Positions 1 to 7,603 of a DNA stretch of 9,187 bases are shown here, piece after piece. The notes below the pieces were generated by a model, which did not search any database, was not told the DNA's origin, and saw only the letters and a program-made list of their open reading frames with translations. The stretch's first letter is position 1. Each line of letters begins with the position of its first letter. The position numbers and the translations under genes are program-made. This DNA comes from Nitrospirota bacterium (lineage in GTDB: Bacteria; Nitrospirota; Nitrospiria; Nitrospirales; UBA8639). The stretch spans positions 1 through 9,187 of the forward strand of contig QIMB01000385.1 of NCBI GenBank assembly GCA_003233615.1, written 5' to 3'.

Positions 1-162
1 GAGTTATGTTCTTTCAAGGTTATGTAAGATCATATTTTGGGAGCATGTGCGAAATTCCATCCTGTAGATATGACTACCATAGCTTTTTTTTTCTTGTAGG
101 ACTATGAATTATATATTCTTTCCATCTTGACGGGAATTCTTACAATTTCCTTGACATTTCGA

Positions 163-222
163 GCATAAATTGATATCAGGTCTACTATCAATCAATAATA
201 ATCAATAATAATCAATTTATGC
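163..222. repeat. 12-bp perfect inverted repeat flanking tandem repeats
   Basis: GCATAAATTGAT (163-174) is exactly complementary to ATCAATTTATGC (211-222). The 36 bases between them contain the tandem copies listed separately. The repeat lies upstream of the predicted promoter and would not be in its transcript, so a DNA-level role (protein binding site or relic of a small mobile element) is more likely than an RNA structure. The function is unknown. Confidence 0.6.
191..216. repeat. 10-bp tandem repeat, 2.6 copies
   Basis: The unit ATCAATAATA occurs at 191-200 and 201-210, followed by a partial copy ATCAAT at 211-216. The array is short and AT-rich, and no replication gene is nearby, so it should not be called an iteron array. 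It may be slippage or a binding site. Confidence 0.6.
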
Positions 223-338
223 AGTGATATGGTGCAATTCTGTTATTTTATAGAAACTGTGTTCTATCTAATAATAAGGCCAAAATTATATTATTGCTTT
301 TAAACTGTGATAATTAGTTTTCATTGACATATCACTGC
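221..338. promoter_or_regulatory. 11-bp inverted repeat, right arm overlapping the -35 box
   Basis: GCAGTGATATG (221-231) is the exact reverse complement of CATATCACTGC (328-338). The right arm overlaps the last two bases of the predicted -35 box (324-329) and continues into the spacer. A protein binding both arms could repress the promoter, possibly by looping, because the arms are about 107 bases apart. That role is inferred from position only. The arms could equally be the ends of a degenerate small mobile element. Confidence 0.4.
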
Positions 339-352
339 CGCAGCCATAGAAT
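324..352 (+). promoter_or_regulatory. Sigma-70 promoter reading toward the operon
   Basis: A consensus -35 box TTGACA (324-329) is separated by 17 bases from TAGAAT (347-352), which matches the -10 consensus at five of six positions. Transcription would start near 359 and give a leader of about 190 bases before the first start codon at 549. The promoter lies outside the proposed cassette boundary at 512/513, as expected for a cassette expressed from host or integron sequence. No terminator is seen between it and the gene. Confidence 0.6.
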
Positions 353-473
353 ATAGCCAAGTTATCGACAAAACATCTGAAGATATAATGTTATGTGCTT
401 AATGAATTGGATTAAAGTTTTTGAATATTCGGATAAATCGCTATTCTACAGTTAAAATGAAATAACAAATAAA

Positions 474-518
474 CCTATATTCTTGTTAAACGCAATTTCG
501 TTTAGTGGGATGTTAGGC
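474..518 (+). repeat. Leader hairpin ending at the GTTAGGC core
   Basis: TAAACG (487-492) and CGTTTA (499-504) form a perfect six-base stem with a six-base loop. The stem extends as RNA through four G-U wobbles and two more pairs (481-486 with 505-510). After a three-base mismatch it resumes with CCTA (474-477) pairing to TAGG (514-517). The right edge contains GTTAGGC (512-518), a match to the integron core GTTRRRY. The hairpin could be a leader RNA structure or a very short, degenerate attC-like site. The left arm lacks a good inverse core. Confidence 0.4.
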
Positions 519-548
519 AAAACGGAAGCATGAAATGAGTTTAGGACT

Positions 549-2915
549 ATGGAAACAGTAGTATTACTCTTCACTGTGTTGCTTGCAGTATCAGCGGCGA
601 TTTTTGCTATGGTCATAATTAGCATGCGTAAGAGGCGACGCAGAGTAGAGGAAGACGAACAGCATCGCAAGGCAGAACAGGACGCAAAACAGAGAGCAGA
701 GGAAAAGGAGCGACAGCAACTCGAAGAAAAACGACGTAAAACCGAAGAAAAGCGTAAGCGTCTCGAAGATGAAGCACATCAGAAAGCAAGGGAGGAAGAG
801 AAGAGACGGAAGGCACAAGAAAAAGAACAACGCCGGAAGGCAGAAAAAGAGGCACGGGAAAGAGCCGAAAAGGAAGAATTGGGACGTCCTGAAGTCGAAA
901 GACAAAAGAATGAAGAAGAACGGAGGAAAGCTGAGGGGGCACGTAAGCGTGCTGAGAAGGAATCGCAGCATAAAACAGAAGAAACGCGCGGTGGTGGACG
1001 ACGACCACCTCTCAAGAGGGGAGGAAGACCGCGTGGTCCAATAAAACGGCACGAAATAGGCCAAACGCCAGGAACAAAACCTCAATCTCTGAAGCCTGAA
1101 ATTGTTTGTTGGAATAAGGGAGTGGGATGGATTCTTGGAATAGAAGTACCAGAAGGGTTGGAAACCCCAAGAGTAGCTCAGAGTGAAGAATTGTTAGAAC
1201 AGGATAACATAGATAAGTCATGTTACCGATTAAAGCAGGCCCAAGGCGCAGTAAAGGTTACTTGGACTGAGGGGGAGAAGGATATCCCGCTTATGGGGGA
1301 GGGAAGAAACTATTTTGTTTTCAAAATGCGAAAAAATTGGGAGGGATTGGGACGATTAGTTGGGCACCCTACTACTGGCTATTACCTTGCTATAATCCCG
1401 CAAGAATGGAAACGCAATGAGGATGTATCAGGCACAGCACGTGTTGAGCCAGAAAGTGTCCAACCAGAAGGATATAATGCCCATTTCTTTTATCGAGAAA
1501 AAAACGAAAATACAGGCATCGGCTTCATTACCGGAAATGGTTTGACAATCCAAGTGGAGTCAGAAAATTCTCGCTTCCAGCTTGTAGGAAGAGAAATAGG
1601 TAATGCTTCTGAGGAGATGGGTCCGCTCTTTGGCGAACAACCACCTCGTATTCGAACGCTTGACAAAAAAGGATGGAGCGATGTTGGAGCAATTGTTGTG
1701 GGTGAAGAAGGAAGCGGTAGAAATCGATGGCGGACGCAATTTGTTCCACAAGTGGGTGCTGAAGAACAGGAACTCCCTAAGGAAATAACAAATCGGCGTG
1801 GCGGTTGGTACTTCTTGCGCATTTATGACAGCGGCGACAATTTATTAGAAAGCATGGACCTTAGGTTTTTGACGGCCTTGAATGACATTTGCATGGAAAA
1901 ATCTGCGTGTTTACCAGGTCCAAACGGATATGATAATGTTACTGTTCAATTTATTCACCAAGCTGATTGCAAAGTTGAACTATTAAATAAAGCTGCGCAG
2001 CACGCTCTGAAGATTCGGCGAGAGGATGGTCAGATAATTGTGACCATACCCCCTAAACCAGATTGCGATAAGACTCACTGGATTTTACGTGACGGTAATG
2101 CTAAGGTCGAAGTCACAGTTTTGCTGGAAAGGATATGGTGGGCTTTCGGCACGATAGGAGAAGTTCCTACCGATTGGGTGGACAAGCCGATCACTTTGTC
2201 TCGAAAAGAATTTACTGCTATTACTGACAAAGCACTCTGGATGAGACTTCCCCGCTTGCGTTTTGTTAGGAAAATTGACGTGGGTTTTGAACGTACCAAA
2301 AGCAGGTCTTATCAAGTAGAGGTGGAGAAAAAAGAAATTGCCATTCCTTTACTAGACTTCTGCGACGCTGAAGAGATTCAGAATCCAACTACCGAAAGTT
2401 TATTTCAAATTTTCATTGATTCCCAAGGTGGAACCTGTTCGGCTACAATGTCAAAAATTCGTGCTTTCTTCAAGTGTAAAAAGTGTGATTTTATTACTGA
2501 CTCTGAGGGGGAAGCACTACTTCATATGAAAATTCATTTATTTGAACTCATTCCACATTTAAGTTACAGAGAACTTTATGAAAGATTTAGTGATTCTTTA
2601 CCATTTTCAATATACCAGTGCAGTTATTGCAATTACTATGTTTCGGCTGATGATGCTGAAAATCCAACAAGCAAAATATGTTCCCACATTGAACTTGATT
2701 GCCAAAAGGTGGAACGTGAACATGAATTTGGATTAATTAAAATTAAATTCAGAGTAGTTTCTGATCCATATGAAATCAGAAAGAATGTCATTTCTGGACT
2801 TCCTCATATTTATAAATGCAGAATATGTGGTAAAGAATTTCAAGGTGACAATGGGGAACTGAGGTTAAATCATCTTCAGGAGAATCATAAAAGTGAAATT
2901 TTTGAAGTATTTTAA
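549..2915 (+). CDS. Membrane-anchored coiled-coil protein with C-terminal C2H2-type zinc fingers; candidate defence partner of the helicase
   Basis: Not recognised by family. Residues 4-26 form a hydrophobic membrane segment followed by RKRRRR (27-32), which predicts a cytoplasmic body. Residues about 33-147 are almost entirely E, K, R, A and Q, a long TolA-like coiled coil. A basic Gly/Arg/Pro linker (148-167) contains GGRPRGP, which resembles an AT-hook. Residues about 170-630 are unrecognised and appear strand-rich. Three Cys/His modules follow: C643-x2-C646-x12-H659-x3-H663 (exact classical C2H2 spacing), C691-x2-C694 with downstream Cys/His, and C757-x2-C760-x14-H775-x4-H780. The ATG at 549 is the first start after an upstream in-frame stop at 531-533. 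Its Shine-Dalgarno sequence (AGGA, 543-546) is weak and close. The gene ends just before the helicase, so the products probably work together. By position it matches DruH of type III Druantia, but homology is not shown. Confidence 0.85.
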   Translation: METVVLLFTVLLAVSAAIFAMVIISMRKRRRRVEEDEQHRKAEQDAKQRAEEKERQQLEEKRRKTEEKRKRLEDEAHQKAREEEKRRKAQEKEQRRKAEKEARERAEKEELGRPEVERQKNEEERRKAEGARKRAEKESQHKTEETRGGGRRPPLKRGGRPRGPIKRHEIGQTPGTKPQSLKPEIVCWNKGVGWILGIEVPEGLETPRVAQSEELLEQDNIDKSCYRLKQAQGAVKVTWTEGEKDIPLMGEGRNYFVFKMRKNWEGLGRLVGHPTTGYYLAIIPQEWKRNEDVSGTARVEPESVQPEGYNAHFFYREKNENTGIGFITGNGLTIQVESENSRFQLVGREIGNASEEMGPLFGEQPPRIRTLDKKGWSDVGAIVVGEEGSGRNRWRTQFVPQVGAEEQELPKEITNRRGGWYFLRIYDSGDNLLESMDLRFLTALNDICMEKSACLPGPNGYDNVTVQFIHQADCKVELLNKAAQHALKIRREDGQIIVTIPPKPDCDKTHWILRDGNAKVEVTVLLERIWWAFGTIGEVPTDWVDKPITLSRKEFTAITDKALWMRLPRLRFVRKIDVGFERTKSRSYQVEVEKKEIAIPLLDFCDAEEIQNPTTESLFQIFIDSQGGTCSATMSKIRAFFKCKKCDFITDSEGEALLHMKIHLFELIPHLSYRELYERFSDSLPFSIYQCSYCNYYVSADDAENPTSKICSHIELDCQKVEREHEFGLIKIKFRVVSDPYEIRKNVISGLPHIYKCRICGKEFQGDNGELRLNHLQENHKSEIFEVF

Positions 2916-2920
2916 TATAT

Positions 2921-2933
2921 GAGGTTTAATATG
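2921..2933 (+). promoter_or_regulatory. Ribosome binding site deciding the helicase start
   Basis: GAGG at 2921-2924 is six bases upstream of the ATG at 2931. The alternative in-frame ATG at 2919 is preceded only by A/T-rich bases of the previous gene's end (no purine-rich Shine-Dalgarno). The GAGG itself overlaps that upstream ATG codon. The downstream start is therefore favoured. Confidence 0.6.
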
Positions 2934-5900
2934 GATATTGTGAACCTGGCCGAACAGGTTGAAGAAAGATACAGACGCTATCTTGAAACCACTTTCTACT
3001 TTAAGGATCGTGATCTGAGGAAATCGTTTCATGAAACACTGGGCTCAGGTCACTTGAGCAAGGGACCTTATCTTGAAGCTACTCCTGTGTTCAAACGCGG
3101 GAAGAAGACACGTGAACTCTTTGAAGAATCCACTGAGTCACCGGATGAAGGATTTCTGAAGGCTATGTTGGGCGACAGACCTCTCTATTTGCATCAGGAA
3201 GAGGCTATCCGGAAAGTCTTCGGTGATGAACGCAATGTAGTGGTTGCTACCGGCACGGGTAGTGGTAAGACGGAAACTTTTCTTTATCCCATTCTCCTGC
3301 ACCTCTATCGGGAATTCCAAAGAGGACAATTAGGACCCGGAGTTCGTGCGCTCATTCTCTACCCGATGAATGCCTTAGCTAATGATCAGCGGGATAAACT
3401 TGGGGAAATCAGTAAGCAACTTCAGAAGGCAGGTTCACCATTTAGATTTACATTTGGTCAATATATCGGTGAAACACCAGAGGATAAGAATGACTCTCGG
3501 CGTCATGCACAAGACCATATTGCCCGGCGGCTTCCCAGCGAACTTGTCTTACGCAAGGAGATACGTGAAAAGCCTCCTCATATCTTATTAACCAATTATT
3601 CCATGCTGGAATATCTGCTGATTCGACCGGATGATAGTCCTCTTTTTGACAATGGTTGCGCTCAGTGGTGGACTTTCCTCGTATTGGATGAGGCTCATCA
3701 GTATCGAGGTTCCAAAGGCATTGAAATGGGCATGCTCGTTCGGCGATTGAAAAGGAGACTTAAAGAAGGTGGTCGCAGTGGATCCTTCAGATGTATTGCC
3801 ACAAGCGCAACCATTGCTGGAGGAGAACGTGATAAAGGCGCAGTCGCATATTTCGCTTCTGAACTGTTTGGTGAAGAATTTAGGAAAGAAGATATAATTT
3901 TAGGAACAACTGAATCAATCCCTGATTCCGGTAAAACAAGCCTTGTCCTTAATAATTATCGAATACTCAAACAGGCACTTAATTCATTTTCTTCACTTAA
4001 CTTAAAAGAGATTGCTCTGCGCCTTGGATTAGAAATTCCTAAAGGTTTAGAGGTAGCCAAAGAGGTGGGGTTTATTCTACAGCATGACCAACGTTCAACC
4101 AAACTTCGCAAAGAAATTACAGCGGCGCCCCGAGAGGTTGGGGAATTGGCTGACAAGGTATTTCCAGGTTTGCCGGAAAAAGAACGATTGGATGCACTTT
4201 CCATACTTGTTGAATTGCTGATACGGGCAAGGGACCCGTTATCGGATGCGCCGCTCCTTTCTGCACGCTACCATCTATTTCTGAGGTCACTGGAAGGTGC
4301 CTTCTTGTCTTACTACCCTGAGAAACGAATTTTCCTGGAACGACGCAGCCAAGCAGAAGGAGGAACTGTCTTTGAGATTGCTCTCTGTCGAGAATGCGGT
4401 CAGCACTATCTTGTTGGGAGATTTATAGAAGGAAAACTACGGGAAGCAATACGCGATCCGGGAGATCCGGACTTTGGAGCAACTTTCTTCCGACCTATTG
4501 AAGAGGATGTCACCGAGGTTGATGAGGAAGAGGATAACGCGGCCAAAAAGAAAATATTTCGGCTGTGCATTGAGTGTGGTGCAATGGTGCAAGTCAATCG
4601 AAAGCAAAGCGAACTGACATGCGGACACACGAATTCGATTCTCGTGGAGCAGCAAGAAGGTGCTGAAGAGAGAGAAGATCAGGTTCCAAAATGTAGTGTC
4701 TGTGGATATCGGGCACCAGACCCCGTGAGGGAGGTAGTCCACGGTACGGATGGTCCTCATGCCGTGATTGCTACCACGCTTTACCAGAAGCTTCCACAAA
4801 AGAGAAGGAGAGTGCTTGCCTTTGCCGATAGTCGTCAGGAAGCTGCTTTCTTCGCCTGGTATCTCGAAAACTCATATAAGGACATTCTCAATCGCAATTT
4901 GATTCTAAAGGCTGTCAAATCATTAAATTCGCACATACAGGAAGGACTTTCTCTGCGCGAACTGGCAGCTGGTTTGCGGGATGTTTACCATGAAAACAAT
5001 ATCTTCCCACCTGCGACGGGTACTTTGGAACTTCGACAAGAAGCGTGGATCAGGCTCTACCGTGAATTCCTGACAGACGAACAGAGGATTTCACTGGAAG
5101 GTGTTGGGCTCCTGCGATGGTGTATCAAATGGCCGGAGGAATTTAAGGTTCCAGGCATTTTCTTTTCTAATCCTTGGTCCTTGAAAGAGCGGGAGGTACG
5201 AAATCTGATTTTTATTCTCTTAGATTTTATGAGAACAGACAGAGCTATAGAGTTACAGACACCTGGTGATGTTTCATTATCTTGGAGAGACCTTGGCATT
5301 CAAGCCTCTCAGATGCGCGTCCGGGTTGGGCGCCCCAGAAGGCAGGGGGGTGTCCGGAGTTGGGATGGTAAGAGTGGTAAAAGGGCTAAATTCCTAACCA
5401 AGTTTTTAATAAAAAAAGGCTTATCGGAACAAGATGCCGTCGAGAAAGCATTGGAGGCTCTTCGAGCCATTTGGGAAGCTTTCAAACGTAGTGATGAATC
5501 TATACAGTCGCAACATAGGTTTTTACTATCCGTAAACGACGCCCGCCGACTGAACCCTGATTGGTGGAGAGTTTTCCCGATCTCGGATGACGACACTATT
5601 TACCAATGTGATACATGTGCTCGACTTCAATCTGTTTCTACCGGCGGTGTTTGCACGCGCTATAGATGTCCGGGAAGTATTCGGGAAATTCGAGTGAAGG
5701 AATTAGAAGCAAACCATTATCGGTTGCTTTACGAAGATGATCTTCCAGGTGTGTTACGGGTTGAAGAACACACAGCGCAGATTGACAAGGAAAAAGCGAG
5801 GGAGTTTCAGAGAGATTTTAAAAAAGGCAAAATAAACCTTCTCAGTTCTTCCACAACCTTTGAGTTGGGGGTTGATCTTGGTGATCTGGATGTCATCTTT

Positions 5901-7562
5901 TTGCGCAACGTTCCACCTGAGGCGTTCAACTATGCTCAACGCGTAGGACGGGCAGGACGCCGCAGCGGGTTCCCAGGATTTGCGATCACTTTTTGTCGGC
6001 GTAATCCACACGATCTATATCACTACGCTAAACCTGGTGAGCGGATTCTCAAAGGGATTGTTCGGCCACCAGTCATTAGTTTACGAAATGAAAAGATCAT
6101 TACTCGCCATATTGCCGCCACTGCTTTGTCCTACTTTTTTAGAAATTTCCCCGATAGATTTCAGAATGTCGAAAAACTGTTTGGAGACTTGGAACATCCA
6201 TCTGGAGTTAGCGATTTCTCTAACTTCTTACAGCGACACAAGCCGGAATTGGAAGAGTCCTTGAGAGGTATTGTTCCGACTGCAATGACAAACGTGGTAG
6301 GACTAAATGATGGAGGGTGGATTCAATACATAATGGGAGAGAAGAGCCGTTTTGCTCTCGCCGAAGCAGAAGTTTCAAGCGACTTTCGGGCTCTAAAAAG
6401 ACTTCAACGAGATTCTGCTGCGAGGGAAGATTACTCCGCTGCTAACTGGGCAAAACGAAGGGCGAAAACTATAAGCAAAGATGATGATGCTCTGTCTTTT
6501 CTGTCTCGTAAGGTGATAATTCCGAAATATGGTTTCCCGGTGGATGTAGTAGAGTTGGATACTCAGAGAATTAAGAAAACCTCCGAATCTTTTGAAGTTT
6601 TACTCCAGAGAGATCTTTCTATTGCTATTTCAGAGTTTGCTCCTACAAGCAAACTCATTGCCAATAAGAAAGAGTGGACCTCATACGGCGTGAAGAAAGT
6701 GGCGGAGAAAGAATGGCCTCGTAAATTCTATCGAAGATGTTCTCAACATAACTTGTTTCTTTCTTGGAATCCAGGACAGGCAGCACCTTCAGAGAAGTGT
6801 TGCAATGCAGCTATAGACGGGCAATATCTGGTTCCGCAATTTGGTTTCGTGACGAATCGTCAGAAGCCCAAAGAACCTGGGGGCCGTTCGTCTAGGGTAT
6901 TCACCACTCGCCCATATTTTATCGGTCTGACAATACCTCAAGCCACCGAGATTGATTTTGGATTTATTAAGTTAACAAAAGCTTCCCCGGGGCAGATGGT
7001 CGTATTGTGCGAGGGTCGAAGAGGCAGTAGATTCTATATCTGTCCTCAGTGTGGAGCTGGTTTTCGCGAGCGAAAGAATCAACATGAAACCCCTTACGGA
7101 GAAAACTGTTCTGGAACACTTGAACATGTTTCTCTTGGACACGAGTTCGAAACTGATGTCCTTCAGCTTAAGTTTCTCCTTGAGTCACCCCAGAATGATA
7201 TCAATGGCGCATGGTTTGCATACTCTCTTGCTTCTGCGATCCTCCAGGGAGCAGCGGTGGTTCTGGGAATTCCCCCCAACGAGTTGAATACCACGGTAGC
7301 CTACAGCAGTGATAGTGCCATTCCTCCTATTATCCTTTACGACAATGTGCCGGGAGGAGCTGGACTCGTGGCTCGTCTTGAAGATAAAGACATTCTTCAT
7401 ATCTGTTTAGAGGCGGCATTTGAGAGAGTCAATGGCAGTTGCGGTTGTGGTGAGAATGACAGTTGTTATGGCTGTCTCCGCAGTTATAGAAATCAGTTTG
7501 CACATCATTACTTAAGACGTGGAACCGTCATGCATTATCTCAAATCGCTGTTGAAGAAGTGA
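2931..7562 (+). CDS. DEAD/DEAH-box superfamily 2 helicase with C-terminal DUF1998/MZB domain (DruE-like)
   Basis: Likely an ATP-driven nucleic-acid helicase or translocase. Numbered from the ATG at 2919: a Q-motif-like LHQ (91-93), Walker A ATGTGSGKT (110-118, Lys117), DEAH (257-260), SAT (296-298), ADSRQ (636-640), motif V ELGVDLGD (982-989) and motif VI QRVGRAGRR (1007-1015). All key residues are intact. Between the two RecA lobes lie Cys pairs at 490/493, 550/553 and 592/595, plus Cys568. A four-Cys knot (897, 900, 912, 917) follows. The C-terminus has D1475-x2-PGGAG and Cys 1508, 1510, 1516 and 1519, typical of DUF1998/MZB as in MrfA, DrmB and DruE. The ATG at 2931 is preferred because GAGG (2921-2924) sits six bases before it, while the ATG at 2919 has no ribosome site. 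That gives 1,543 residues and a 15-base gap after the upstream stop. At this length, beside one large unknown partner, it most resembles DruE of Druantia. A DISARM role is less likely because that system splits helicase and DUF1998 between DrmA and DrmB. Confidence 0.92.
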   Translation: MDIVNLAEQVEERYRRYLETTFYFKDRDLRKSFHETLGSGHLSKGPYLEATPVFKRGKKTRELFEESTESPDEGFLKAMLGDRPLYLHQEEAIRKVFGDERNVVVATGTGSGKTETFLYPILLHLYREFQRGQLGPGVRALILYPMNALANDQRDKLGEISKQLQKAGSPFRFTFGQYIGETPEDKNDSRRHAQDHIARRLPSELVLRKEIREKPPHILLTNYSMLEYLLIRPDDSPLFDNGCAQWWTFLVLDEAHQYRGSKGIEMGMLVRRLKRRLKEGGRSGSFRCIATSATIAGGERDKGAVAYFASELFGEEFRKEDIILGTTESIPDSGKTSLVLNNYRILKQALNSFSSLNLKEIALRLGLEIPKGLEVAKEVGFILQHDQRSTKLRKEITAAPREVGELADKVFPGLPEKERLDALSILVELLIRARDPLSDAPLLSARYHLFLRSLEGAFLSYYPEKRIFLERRSQAEGGTVFEIALCRECGQHYLVGRFIEGKLREAIRDPGDPDFGATFFRPIEEDVTEVDEEEDNAAKKKIFRLCIECGAMVQVNRKQSELTCGHTNSILVEQQEGAEEREDQVPKCSVCGYRAPDPVREVVHGTDGPHAVIATTLYQKLPQKRRRVLAFADSRQEAAFFAWYLENSYKDILNRNLILKAVKSLNSHIQEGLSLRELAAGLRDVYHENNIFPPATGTLELRQEAWIRLYREFLTDEQRISLEGVGLLRWCIKWPEEFKVPGIFFSNPWSLKEREVRNLIFILLDFMRTDRAIELQTPGDVSLSWRDLGIQASQMRVRVGRPRRQGGVRSWDGKSGKRAKFLTKFLIKKGLSEQDAVEKALEALRAIWEAFKRSDESIQSQHRFLLSVNDARRLNPDWWRVFPISDDDTIYQCDTCARLQSVSTGGVCTRYRCPGSIREIRVKELEANHYRLLYEDDLPGVLRVEEHTAQIDKEKAREFQRDFKKGKINLLSSSTTFELGVDLGDLDVIFLRNVPPEAFNYAQRVGRAGRRSGFPGFAITFCRRNPHDLYHYAKPGERILKGIVRPPVISLRNEKIITRHIAATALSYFFRNFPDRFQNVEKLFGDLEHPSGVSDFSNFLQRHKPELEESLRGIVPTAMTNVVGLNDGGWIQYIMGEKSRFALAEAEVSSDFRALKRLQRDSAAREDYSAANWAKRRAKTISKDDDALSFLSRKVIIPKYGFPVDVVELDTQRIKKTSESFEVLLQRDLSIAISEFAPTSKLIANKKEWTSYGVKKVAEKEWPRKFYRRCSQHNLFLSWNPGQAAPSEKCCNAAIDGQYLVPQFGFVTNRQKPKEPGGRSSRVFTTRPYFIGLTIPQATEIDFGFIKLTKASPGQMVVLCEGRRGSRFYICPQCGAGFRERKNQHETPYGENCSGTLEHVSLGHEFETDVLQLKFLLESPQNDINGAWFAYSLASAILQGAAVVLGIPPNELNTTVAYSSDSAIPPIILYDNVPGGAGLVARLEDKDILHICLEAAFERVNGSCGCGENDSCYGCLRSYRNQFAHHYLRRGTVMHYLKSLLKK

Positions 7563-7603
7563 GAGATAGAACATGTGCTCTGGACTTTTACCGCCACTAT
7601 ATT

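Larger units (their letters stand above)
1..323. other. AT-rich non-coding left flank
   Basis: No convincing gene is visible on either strand in this AT-rich stretch. It contains a run of nine T (84-92) without a preceding strong stem, a short tandem repeat and two inverted repeats that are listed separately. No integron integrase or other recombinase is recognisable here. The composition is clearly lower in G+C than the two-gene operon to the right, which supports the idea that the operon was inserted into host DNA of different origin. Confidence 0.6.

Noticed and set aside
81..95. Rho-independent terminator at the T-run (84-92)
   Set aside because: The bases before the T-run form at most a three-pair stem, too weak for a terminator.
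191..216. Replication-origin iterons or a CRISPR array
   Set aside because: There are only two full 10-bp units, contiguous without spacers, and no replication or Cas gene is near.
591..1085. Long minus-strand open frames opposite the first gene
   Set aside because: They are shadows of the purine-rich coiled-coil coding sequence. Their products are artificial F/L/S/C-rich strings without a ribosome site.
549..7562. DISARM defence locus
   Set aside because: No methyltransferase, phospholipase D gene or separate DrmA/DrmB pair is present. One protein carries both the helicase and DUF1998.
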